Shown here: in pieces, positions 7,699-14,373 of the stretch
How positions within the stretch are numbered: position 1 is the first letter of the stretch
Layout: the number at the start of each line of letters is the position of its first letter
Assembly (NCBI RefSeq): GCF_910583865.1
Contig: NZ_CAJTYX010000020.1
Location: forward strand, 1-14,373
Origin: an uncultured Muribaculum sp.
GTDB taxonomy: Bacteria > Bacteroidota > Bacteroidia > Bacteroidales > Muribaculaceae
Direction of reading: 5' to 3'
Length of the DNA: 14,373 nt
Notes under the pieces: model-generated
The model's input: only the letters and a program-made list of their open reading frames with translations
Database searches by the model: none
What the model was told of the DNA's origin: nothing
Translations under genes and position numbers: made by a program

Positions 7699-8423
7699 TG
7701 CGTGCCGAGCGAGATGGCCACGGTAGGTTTCACCTCGCGCAGTTCGGCAAAAAGCTTCATATAGTCGGTGCGGTCCTTCACGAGCACCACAAGGTTGAGC
7801 CGCGTTACCAGATCGGTGTACTCATACTCGACATACACGTTGCTCAGATGCACCTGATGACGGGCAAGCACCTCGCGATACCCCTCGATGTCCTCGGCGA
7901 TAACCGACAGCTTTATCCTGATGATGCGCGACTCCACGCCGGAATGCACATAGTGCTCCCAACGCTCCATCATCACAAGCACCACTAATATGAGTCCCGT
8001 GGTGATCACGGCGAGCCAGTAAAGCCCGACACCCACGGCCATGCCTATGGCAGCGATGATCCATATGCCGGCGGCGGTGGTCAGGCCGCGCACCGACCCT
8101 TTCATCTGGATGATAGCGCCGGCACCGAGGAAGCCGATACCGGTCACCACCTGCGCGGCGATTCGGCCCGGGTCACCGTTCTTAAGCCCCATGTACTCCT
8201 GAGGCACGTAGATCGACAGGATCATGGCCAAAGTGGCGCCCATCGCTATCAGCGCGAACGTGCGCACGCCGGCCATCTGCCCCTTGCGCTTGCGCTCATA
8301 TCCCACGCAACAGCCGAGCATAAGGCTAAGGCACAGCTTGAACACCGACGAGGTGGTATTCACCTCTATCGAGTTGATGTCGGCCACGAATGCCGACCAC
8401 ACAGATGCGTCACAGATAACCAT
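7686..8423 (-). CDS. MgtC/SapB-family membrane protein
   Basis: The 245-residue product matches the MgtC/SapB family. Residues 37-55 carry GCCVGYERKRKGQMAGVRT, and residues 84-131 carry DPGRIAAQVVTGIGFLGAGA followed by RGLTTAAGIWIIAAIGMAVG; both are signature segments. Four to five membrane helices fill residues 27-152. The last 80 residues form a soluble, ACT-like alpha/beta domain, as in MgtC proper. Known MgtC proteins act in magnesium limitation, ATP synthase control and acid or phosphate stress; which applies here is unknown. It is first in a cluster with a cation:proton antiporter and an EamA transporter, which suggests ion or envelope stress. The ATG at 8423 lies 15 nt from a TTACGTAA palindrome. 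I find no consensus promoter upstream. Confidence 0.9.
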   Translation of the reverse strand: MVICDASVWSAFVADINSIEVNTTSSVFKLCLSLMLGCCVGYERKRKGQMAGVRTFALIAMGATLAMILSIYVPQEYMGLKNGDPGRIAAQVVTGIGFLGAGAIIQMKGSVRGLTTAAGIWIIAAIGMAVGVGLYWLAVITTGLILVVLVMMERWEHYVHSGVESRIIRIKLSVIAEDIEGYREVLARHQVHLSNVYVEYEYTDLVTRLNLVVLVKDRTDYMKLFAELREVKPTVAISLGTQVSI

Positions 8424-8437
8424 AATTCAGAATAAAC

Positions 8438-8447
8438 GTTACGTAAC
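8438..8447. promoter_or_regulatory. Palindrome upstream of the MgtC-family gene
   Basis: GTTACGTAAC is a perfect 10-bp palindrome beginning 15 nt upstream of the ATG at 8423. It shares the core TTACGTAA with the palindrome in the leader of the PpiD-like gene (4317-4324). A role as operator is speculative. Confidence 0.3.
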
Positions 8448-8461
8448 TCCGCCACAGTAAA

Positions 8462-8591
8462 TGTTGCAAAATTCCGGATTGTAGGGATGCACGCTCGCGC
8501 ATCCGAATCATCGCATCTGATCCACAGACATTTACCGGATGTACGAGCATGCATTCCTACAATTCAGTGGCAAATAACAGGTTTTGCAACA
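8462..8591. mobile_element. Nested palindromic intergenic element (REPIN/MITE-like, non-coding)
   Basis: Two 28-bp arms, 8478-8505 (from ATTGTAGGGATGCA to GCATCCG) and 8536-8563 (from CGGATG to CCTACAAT), are inverted repeats matching at 24 of 28 positions; all four differences are transitions. Each arm is itself a small hairpin: GGATGC/GCATCC in the left arm, GGATG/CATTCC with one bulged base in the right. Outside the arms lies a perfect 10-bp inverted repeat, TGTTGCAAAA (8462-8471) and TTTTGCAACA (8582-8591). This nested layout resembles two REP sequences in inverted orientation (REPIN) or a miniature inverted-repeat element. It has no coding capacity and fills most of the 186-bp gap between the coiled-coil gene and the MgtC gene. 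Transcribed, it would form a long hairpin and may terminate or protect transcripts. No transposase is in the window. Confidence 0.65.
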
Positions 8592-8609
8592 GCCTCCAGC
8601 TTATATATC

Positions 8610-9554
8610 CTATTTGCGCATGGTAAACTTGCGCGAGGCCAGACGGTAATTGTCGGCAAACAGCTCAACGAGATAGTCTCCTGGGGTGAGGGCCATGTTC
8701 ACGTCCCAGTAGATATTGATTCCGGCGATCTCCTCGCCGGCATATTCGATGGTCTTACGCGCGGTGCATTGGAGCGAAGCGCCCTCAAACGTAAAGCGTC
8801 CGCCCGCGCCCAGCAGGGTTCCCTCGGGCGAGGTTATGCGCAGGTATATCGTCTTTTCGCCTACCGGCGTCGAATTGTTCTGCGGGATGGTGAATGTCAC
8901 TTCGAGCTGCTTGGCCTTGGTGATATTCTTTTCGGTCTTGCCGTTCTTCTTCAGGCCTATGAGTTGCACACCCGTCACATTGAGCTTCTCGGCGAGCACC
9001 ATGCGCTCCGACAGGGCTTCCACGCGCTTTGTCTGCGACTCCACGCGGCTCGTCAGCTGCTGGTTGCGCTGCTTGATCTCCTGGTTCTCGTCCCTCAAGG
9101 CGGCGTTCTCCTTGCCCAACGAATCGATCTGCGACACATAATGGCGCAGGATGTTCTTCAGCGTGCCTATCTCGTCCTGGAGTTGCTTGATGCGCTTCGA
9201 GCTTTTCTTCTTTTCATTGTTAAGTTCCTGGAGCAACTTCTCCACCTTCGACTTGGCGGCCGCATACTTCGTCACGAGCGAGTCGTTGGCCAACAACTGC
9301 GACTGGTTCTCATACTGGGCATACTCCGTGTTGAGCACCTGGTACTCGTTGGCAAGCTGCAGCTGTTCGTTGGTAAGCTGCAACTGCTCGTTGGCGAGCT
9401 TCTGGGCCTCGATTTCCCGGTGCATCCGGGTCGTCGTCATCACCACGGCCACGATGGCTCCAATGATAAGCAGCGCAATCACCACGATGGCGATCATCGT
9501 CGTTTTCGACTTCCTGCCGGAAGCTCTCCCGTTGTCCTCGAATCTCTCGTCCAT
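8610..9554 (-). CDS. Conserved membrane-anchored coiled-coil protein of unknown function
   Basis: I recognise the style as a Bacteroidetes conserved hypothetical protein but know no function. Residues 1-18 are hydrophilic and basic, 19-41 form one membrane helix, and 45-188 form a long coiled coil beginning with three near-identical heptads (LANEQLQ, LTNEQLQ, LANEYQV). Residues about 192-314 look like a compact beta-rich domain, highly regular in sequence (TFTIPQN, EKTIYLRITSPEG, ARKTIEYAGEE, YWDVNMALTPGDYLVELFAD). With positive residues before the helix the bulk is probably periplasmic, although orientation is not certain. The layout (anchor, stalk, beta head) suggests a structural or envelope-tethering role; this is inference. 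The ATG at 9554 is secured by an in-frame TAA two codons upstream. A strong promoter lies at 9646-9677. The gene appears to be monocistronic, followed by the palindromic element. Confidence 0.85.
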   Translation of the reverse strand: MDERFEDNGRASGRKSKTTMIAIVVIALLIIGAIVAVVMTTTRMHREIEAQKLANEQLQLTNEQLQLANEYQVLNTEYAQYENQSQLLANDSLVTKYAAAKSKVEKLLQELNNEKKKSSKRIKQLQDEIGTLKNILRHYVSQIDSLGKENAALRDENQEIKQRNQQLTSRVESQTKRVEALSERMVLAEKLNVTGVQLIGLKKNGKTEKNITKAKQLEVTFTIPQNNSTPVGEKTIYLRITSPEGTLLGAGGRFTFEGASLQCTARKTIEYAGEEIAGINIYWDVNMALTPGDYLVELFADNYRLASRKFTMRK

Positions 9555-9645
9555 GACTTATTCTTTGCCGATAATTATTAGCCGATAAATTTAGTTGTTG
9601 CAGACCTCCTTTTCCCATTGAATCAGACAATCCACATCATTTCGG

Positions 9646-9677
9646 CAAAGTTACAAACTTTCTTCCACAAACCCAAA
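9646..9677 (-). promoter_or_regulatory. Bacteroidetes-type promoter for the coiled-coil gene
   Basis: On the - strand TTTG (9677-9674) is followed after exactly 20 nt by TAACTTTG (9653-9646), a full match to TTTG-N(19-21)-TAnnTTTG. Transcription should start near 9639 and give a leader of about 85 nt. The rest of the 231-bp gap 9555-9785 shows only an isolated AAGGAGGT (9611-9604, - strand), 49 nt before the ATG, and no clear terminator for the LRR gene. Confidence 0.75.
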
Positions 9678-9785
9678 TCCCACGAAGCGCCCAACGTAGC
9701 CTCCCGACGTACATGCAAATCCCCTACCCGGAATCGGCATTTCGCTCGTCGCGGCACCACACCAAGACGCTCCGGAGATGCAGGA

Positions 9786-11657
9786 TCAACGAAGCTCCTT
9801 CTTTGCAGATCCGTCAGAATACCTCACGACCACGACACCCTTGTAATCATCACCGACAGGCCGTCCTGCAAGATCGAAGCAGCCCGACTCAATCAATCCA
9901 CCATCTTCTACCACTCCATCTATTCCACTCAATGTGCGGATACGGAACCGACTCCAACAATCCGAAGCCATATATGATTCTTCGCACCCCTTGGGGACAA
10001 ATAATCGAGCCCCCTCATATGCATTTCCATAAAAAACATTGCTTTGCGCCAAGGGAGCCTCATCCGAATAAGAATATACTTCCATAAGTTGCGTACAATC
10101 TTTAAATAAATTATCGGGTATGGATCTGACATTTTTTCCGATATAGATGTCCTCTACCGTATTCGGAAAAATTTTAGCGTTATACGCAATATCATCAACT
10201 CTAATCGCATTGTAATTTATCTTATAAAGACTTGAGCACACCTCAAATGCACCTCGCCCGATTTTAGTAACACCCTCAGGGATTGTTATCTCCGTCAGAG
10301 TGGACTTACATCCTTTAAATATGTATTCACCAATCGACTGCAAAGTTTGAGGCAAATCATCGCAGACTTGCAATGACGTACAACCGCTAAACGCATAATC
10401 GTCTATCGTCACCAGATTAGCCGACAACTTAACCGAAGCGAGATTGTCACATCCGCTAAAACAATTACTGCCGATGTATGTAATCTGATCAGGAATTATC
10501 AGATCATTCAATCCGACACAGCGAGCGAACGCACTCCCATGTATCGACGTGACGCAATCCGGGATATCAACTGATTTCAGTGCGCTACAGCCAAACATAT
10601 ACCCGTAAGGTATCGCAGTCATTCCTTCCGATATAGGAACATATTCCAACGACGTGCAACCGCTAAACACCTCCCCACCGAAAATCAATCCCGCAGGCAG
10701 CTCCACAGACGCCAAAGACACGCAATCGCTAAATGCATAACCTCTTATCTCTTTCACATTATCAGGTACCACGATTTGTTTCAACGCAGTAAAGCCTGAA
10801 AAGCAACGTGAGGACAAGACTTCAACAGAGCTCCCAATTTCCACTATTTCAACTGTGGGAAGAAAAACTGATTTGGCATCGTAGCTCATTCTTTTCCCTT
10901 TGGCATTATATGTAATCTTTTTTAACTTTGTCGCATTAAAAAAAGAATACTTCGCAATCTCCTCGACATCCTCCCCTATGATTAATTCTGAGATATTTTG
11001 AGGCAAATTACATATATACGAAACGGCGCATCCATCAGGACCTTTGATCGGAGACATATATTCCTCTGCACAATTCATGCATGATATGGCATCCAACCGC
11101 AACGTGTGAAGTGAATCATTCGTCTCAAAAGCAGATTCACCGACTGACTTCACTGACCGACCAAGACGAACCGTTCTCAAATCATTATCATCAAATGCAT
11201 AGCCTCCGATTCCAGTGACATTATCCGGTATGTAAAGATTTTGTATGCCGCAATATCGAAAACTCGCAAATCCTATATACCTGAGATTCTCAGGAAAATC
11301 TACCTCACGCAAGCTACCACACCCCCAAAAAGCGCCTTCATAAATGAATTTTAGCGTCTTAGGGAAATTGACCTTCTTTAGATTTCTGCATGACAGGAAT
11401 GCATAGTTGCCAATAGATACTACCGGATATTCAATTCCTTCATATGTGATTTTTTCAGGTATATCCAACTCGGAAATACCTGCATATTGCTCGGGGGTTG
11501 TATCATATCTTCCACTTGGATTTACTACCTCACATTCTCCGTTTTTGATATGATAGAATAGACCATCAATCTCAACAGGATCAGAGGCATGCACCTGCTG
11601 TAACGGAACCATAAGCCCAAAAACACATAATAACTGATACACAAACTTCTTCTTCAT
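9786..11657 (-). CDS. Secreted BspA-like leucine-rich-repeat (LRR_5) surface protein
   Basis: The 623-residue product starts with a signal peptide (MKKK, hydrophobic core, likely cut after VHA at residue 24). A lead-in module (about 58-87, ELDIPEKITYEGIEYPVVSI) is followed by roughly fifteen repeats of 22-25 residues of the form L..V.IP..V..IG..AF.GC.S, the BspA/Treponema type. An atypical island at about 180-215 has two Cys in SCMNCAEE. The repeats end in a cap (ARLFVPKGCEESYMASDCW) and a C-terminal tail (GCFDLAGRPVGDDYKGVVVV) like the short tail module of many Bacteroidales LRR proteins, probably for export or anchoring. BspA proteins bind host matrix proteins or other bacteria. The gene is AT-rich compared with genes to its left. 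Its ATG lies one base after the stop of the beta-helix gene, so translation is probably coupled. Confidence 0.88.
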   Translation of the reverse strand: MKKKFVYQLLCVFGLMVPLQQVHASDPVEIDGLFYHIKNGECEVVNPSGRYDTTPEQYAGISELDIPEKITYEGIEYPVVSIGNYAFLSCRNLKKVNFPKTLKFIYEGAFWGCGSLREVDFPENLRYIGFASFRYCGIQNLYIPDNVTGIGGYAFDDNDLRTVRLGRSVKSVGESAFETNDSLHTLRLDAISCMNCAEEYMSPIKGPDGCAVSYICNLPQNISELIIGEDVEEIAKYSFFNATKLKKITYNAKGKRMSYDAKSVFLPTVEIVEIGSSVEVLSSRCFSGFTALKQIVVPDNVKEIRGYAFSDCVSLASVELPAGLIFGGEVFSGCTSLEYVPISEGMTAIPYGYMFGCSALKSVDIPDCVTSIHGSAFARCVGLNDLIIPDQITYIGSNCFSGCDNLASVKLSANLVTIDDYAFSGCTSLQVCDDLPQTLQSIGEYIFKGCKSTLTEITIPEGVTKIGRGAFEVCSSLYKINYNAIRVDDIAYNAKIFPNTVEDIYIGKNVRSIPDNLFKDCTQLMEVYSYSDEAPLAQSNVFYGNAYEGARLFVPKGCEESYMASDCWSRFRIRTLSGIDGVVEDGGLIESGCFDLAGRPVGDDYKGVVVVRYSDGSAKKELR

Positions 11658-11658
11658 T

Positions 11659-14145
11659 TTATTTCTTTATTTTCATCATCCAACTATCATCCGTGCCTAC
11701 ATTGTAGACCCGATCGCCGACAGTCCATTCACCGACAGTAAAGTCAATCGGCTTTGTCGAATAGACATCCACGTTATTCCCATGACATTCAATGCCGGTT
11801 ATTCCGTCATTGAACGGCACTTCAACAGGTTCCTCACATGATTTCCATGCAAACCCGCTGACACATATCCCGTTGTCGTACATAGCACAGCTTCCGGCAA
11901 GAGGAATGATACATTTCTCCCATGTGACAGCTCCTCCACCTGGCGATTGGTAGCTACGGTAAAGGTGCACAGTAAGGTTCAAGCCTGTGTACTCTTTATC
12001 TCCACCAATATTAAAAAGAATTGTGCCTGTCGTGCCGGGGTCGGCAAATCCGGTTCTGATCAAAGTTGTGGTAGTGGTGGTCTCATTAACTTTAAACGAC
12101 AAGCTCCTTAAGCTCCCATTATTCCCATTATTAGAATAAATCCTGCGCCTATCGCTCCAGGCTATCCGGTATTTATAGCTATATATTCCGCTTTTCCCTA
12201 CCCATTTACCATGGCCCATATCAATATCAAGCAGGAAAGTGCTCATATTAACCGTATTAATCTTATGACCGGAACAGCCTGAAACACCGATTTTATTTAC
12301 GGGTACGATATTGCTCTGACATGAAGCCCACGGAGACACCTCATTGAATAGTGCATTTTCTTTGATTTCATAATTCTCCCCGGACAACACCTCTGTAGCA
12401 GCCAATATGCCAAAGGGCAAAGCCCTTGGTGTCGAACCCGCATTCGCATAAGTACGGAAACAGTTGGAAACCATGAAATCGACATTATCAGACATTATCA
12501 CGTCATAACCACATTTCCTCGACATGGCCTCTACCAAAGCGGCATCATATTCCAATTCATCGGGCTTTGTATATCTTGCGCTCCATTGGAATATATTATT
12601 TGAAAGTCTGACCATCGCCACATTAGGAAATATGCGTCTGACATGTATAGATGCCTCTTCCCATTTTTCAAAATAGTTTGAATCGACAGTAACAGACGAA
12701 TCCTCAATATAGATTCCGGCGGAACTGCCCTCGAAATGATTGCCGGTAATGCTCAATCCGTTACTACTATATACATCAAGGAAGCAATTGATTATATTGG
12801 CATCTATGATACCGCCATGACATTGCCTGAAACAAACTCCTTTAGTATATTCAGGGTCATGAATAGCATTGCCCCGGAATATCATGGCATCGCCAAGCGT
12901 ACCCATGTCAATCGCGTATTCAACCTCTATTTTCGGGCTTCCATCCTCATTCAGCTTCAGGGGCAAACAATCCGGACCAATCTCGAAGTTATTGTCTCCG
13001 GGACGATGTAAAGTGCAACGCACCACAGTCTTGCTGTCGCAATAATTTTTCTGCCACAGCAACGACTGCCAAAGGCCATTAAACAGCACATTTTCGATAC
13101 GTGCTCCTCCTGCAACGAATATTCCGCGCAAGAACGGCATACCGGTGCAGTAATTTTTTATGGCTTCTGAGGCCTTTGCTTCCTCTGAATAATCCCATTT
13201 ATTCAGAATCATGATATTCTCTACAGCTGTACCCGGACACGGGAATTTACGTTTCCAACAATACTTGATATCATCTATCTGAGGCACAGCATCCAGAGAT
13301 TTATCGCATACACCGGTGAACGAATCGACTACATTTACCGCCACGACCACACCATGCGAAAATCCGGATTCTATCGACGGTCGCGCCACAGGGGACACAA
13401 CCGGAGGCATCGGAAGCACTTCTGTCGGACGAGGCATCAACACTGTCGAGCACACTGGAGTAAGCGCAGGCTCATCACGCTTCATTTCCTGCGTACCGTT
13501 CTCCCCGATGAGTCTTATGCCCATCGGCACGACAATCGTATGCTTGACAAAGTATATCCCGGCAGGCAGAAAGACATCTCCGGTAGTTTTCAAAGCTATC
13601 GCCTTGTTGATGGGAACCGACCAATCATCGCAAGCGGCATCTGCAAACCATTGCGGATAGGCCCTGTCCATGTCCCAGCGCCCCTTGAACTCAGTACCCT
13701 CAAACACCTTGCAGATTGGAGCATCAAGATAGCTCCTTAAGTGCTGAAACCGTCGATAATCTACAGAATCCAACGGCCCGTCATACTCGGTGCCCCAACC
13801 TCCGGCAAGCGTTCCACCTTTTACCGGATAATCGGCAAGCATCAGAGTGCCCCCCGGTTTAAGATTGCACCGCGCCCCGGTAAGATCCAATGTACCGCCA
13901 CGGGCATCAAGGCGGGAATCCCTACCGAGTGTCAGCATACATCCTTCAGCAATCGCCAGACTTCCCGACTCGATACGCAATCGGGAATTATCCCCAAGCG
14001 TAAGATTCCGGAACCCGACATTAGCACCATTACATACAACGATTTCAATGGGGACGCCAAACACAAGGTCGTCATGGATATTGACGGATCCCGAAAGAAC
14101 CCAACGACCGACAGAAGGATCAGGAATAGTAGCAGATAGTGCCAT
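11659..14145 (-). CDS. Right-handed beta-helix protein, pectate-lyase/phage-tailspike-like, no signal peptide
   Basis: The 828-residue product opens with repetitive beta-strand sequence (about 15-120: short turns such as LTLGDNSRLRIESGSLAI). Residues 159-205 read MDRAYPQWFADAACDDW, then INKAIAL and VFLPAGIYFVKHTI, the entry motif of pectate-lyase-3/tailspike beta-helices, where DRAYPQWFGA and LPAGTY are usual. Residues 340-520 have typical helix rungs (ISIT/GLSITGNHFEGSSAGIYI, SSVTVDSNYFEKW, VRLSNNIF). A C-terminal part (about 640-828) looks like a separate beta-sandwich and ends VGEWTVGDRVYNVG. Catalytic residues cannot be assigned. It has 25 cysteines and no N-terminal signal sequence; the only in-frame codons before the ATG are twelve after a TGA and contain no ATG, GTG or TTG. 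It could be a glycan-binding or cleaving protein of phage origin. It has a promoter at 14185-14216 and is followed by the LRR gene one base later. GC is lower than that of the genes left of 9786. Confidence 0.8.
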   Translation of the reverse strand: MALSATIPDPSVGRWVLSGSVNIHDDLVFGVPIEIVVCNGANVGFRNLTLGDNSRLRIESGSLAIAEGCMLTLGRDSRLDARGGTLDLTGARCNLKPGGTLMLADYPVKGGTLAGGWGTEYDGPLDSVDYRRFQHLRSYLDAPICKVFEGTEFKGRWDMDRAYPQWFADAACDDWSVPINKAIALKTTGDVFLPAGIYFVKHTIVVPMGIRLIGENGTQEMKRDEPALTPVCSTVLMPRPTEVLPMPPVVSPVARPSIESGFSHGVVVAVNVVDSFTGVCDKSLDAVPQIDDIKYCWKRKFPCPGTAVENIMILNKWDYSEEAKASEAIKNYCTGMPFLRGIFVAGGARIENVLFNGLWQSLLWQKNYCDSKTVVRCTLHRPGDNNFEIGPDCLPLKLNEDGSPKIEVEYAIDMGTLGDAMIFRGNAIHDPEYTKGVCFRQCHGGIIDANIINCFLDVYSSNGLSITGNHFEGSSAGIYIEDSSVTVDSNYFEKWEEASIHVRRIFPNVAMVRLSNNIFQWSARYTKPDELEYDAALVEAMSRKCGYDVIMSDNVDFMVSNCFRTYANAGSTPRALPFGILAATEVLSGENYEIKENALFNEVSPWASCQSNIVPVNKIGVSGCSGHKINTVNMSTFLLDIDMGHGKWVGKSGIYSYKYRIAWSDRRRIYSNNGNNGSLRSLSFKVNETTTTTTLIRTGFADPGTTGTILFNIGGDKEYTGLNLTVHLYRSYQSPGGGAVTWEKCIIPLAGSCAMYDNGICVSGFAWKSCEEPVEVPFNDGITGIECHGNNVDVYSTKPIDFTVGEWTVGDRVYNVGTDDSWMMKIKK

Positions 14146-14184
14146 GGCAATGGAATATTGAGGAAAGTAAGATAAATAATTTCA

Positions 14185-14216
14185 CAAATATAAGCCTCGG
14201 ACATACGATTCGCAAT
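14185..14216 (-). promoter_or_regulatory. Bacteroidetes-type promoter for the beta-helix/LRR pair
   Basis: On the - strand ATTG (14216-14213) is followed after exactly 20 nt by TATATTTG (14192-14185), matching TAnnTTTG. Transcription would start near 14178 with a leader of about 33 nt and would cover both genes of the cassette. The region between the promoter and the repeats at 14289 is AT-rich and shows nothing else I can name. Confidence 0.65.
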
Positions 14217-14288
14217 AAATTTAACATTTTTAACTTTACAGTTAACCTTACCATTCATGCACCTCACCTCACCCCTGTGCTATCGATC

Positions 14289-14350
14289 CCCTAATACCCT
14301 TAATCACCTTATTGTCCTCACCGACCTATTGCCTTTACCGACCTAATCCC
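14289..14350. repeat. 9-bp degenerate tandem repeat, second locus
   Basis: Units CCCTAATAC, CCTTAATCA, CCTTATTGT and CCTCACCGA run in exact 9-bp phase from 14289 to 14324; CCTATTGC (8 bp), CTTTACCGA and CCTAATCCC follow to 14350. CCTTATTGT is identical to the last unit at 1983-2027, so both loci belong to one repeat family. As at the first locus, the repeat borders an A-run followed by GGCGC. Confidence 0.7.
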
Positions 14351-14353
14351 CGG

Positions 14354-14373
14354 AAAAAGGCGCCGGGGGGGGG
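14354..14373. other. Start of a probable hairpin/terminator cut by the window edge, with G9 run
   Basis: Five A followed by GGCGCCGG and nine G end the window. The first bases mirror the A6-GGCGCGG left arm of the terminator at 2051-2087. This suggests the arm of a leftward (- strand) terminator whose other half lies outside. The homopolymer G run could be genuine or a sequence-end artefact. Confidence 0.35.

Noticed and set aside
8487..9581. 364-codon open frame on the + strand
   Set aside because: It lies antisense to the coiled-coil gene, whose heptads, membrane helix, promoter and upstream stop fit coding on the - strand; the frame also starts inside the palindromic element.
9705..9727. 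Sequence resembling the right arm of the palindromic element (GTAC..ATGCA...CCCTAC)
   Set aside because: The match needs gaps and no partner arm is found nearby, so it may be chance.
9770..9777. CTCCGGAG palindrome after the LRR gene as terminator
   Set aside because: Only 4 bp per arm with no loop and no T-tract follows on the - strand.
13932..14267. Alternative - strand frame with a hydrophobic stretch (PLPWHYLLLFLILLSVVG) that might be a lost signal peptide of the beta-helix protein
   Set aside because: It overlaps the first codons of the beta-helix gene in another frame, has an acidic rather than basic start, and joining it would need a frameshift for which there is no evidence.

Overview
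The window looks like chromosome from a moderately GC-rich member of the Bacteroidales, plausibly a Muribaculaceae-type gut bacterium. The family assignment is inference from gene content and style. The evidence is a PpiD/SurA-type periplasmic chaperone with diverged parvulin domain, a BspA-like leucine-rich-repeat surface protein, a TM/coiled-coil protein of a kind I know from Bacteroidetes, and three promoters of the Bacteroidetes type (TTG or TTTG, 20 nt, TAnnTTTG). Most genes show no clear Shine-Dalgarno sequence. No RNA gene, CRISPR array, transposase or integrase is visible.

Left part (1-2215, + strand): the 3' end of an OPT-family oligopeptide transporter, then a MATE/DinF-like efflux transporter. 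Next comes a 272-bp convergent intergenic region with a 9-bp tandem repeat and three hairpins. Middle part (2216-9554, all - strand): transcription runs right to left. A conserved coiled-coil membrane protein comes first. It is followed by a compact ion-handling cluster (MgtC/SapB protein, two-domain CPA2 cation:proton antiporter with tandem RCK_C domains, EamA/DMT transporter; gaps of 43 and 10 nt), then the PpiD-like chaperone from its own promoter. A 130-bp nested palindromic element (REPIN/MITE-like) sits between the coiled-coil gene and the MgtC gene.

Right part (9786-14145, - strand): two genes of clearly lower GC than the rest. An 828-aa right-handed beta-helix (pectate-lyase/phage tailspike-like) protein without a signal peptide is followed one base later by a 623-aa secreted BspA-like LRR protein. 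A good promoter precedes the pair. This AT-rich two-gene cassette is the most likely acquired or accessory part of the window. The extreme right end carries a second copy of the 9-bp repeat type, next to the start of a GC-rich hairpin, and ends in a run of nine G.

How the parts work together: the housekeeping genes concern membrane transport, ion homeostasis and envelope protein folding. The cassette probably makes a surface or secreted recognition protein plus a beta-helix partner; a carbohydrate- or host-directed role is only inference.
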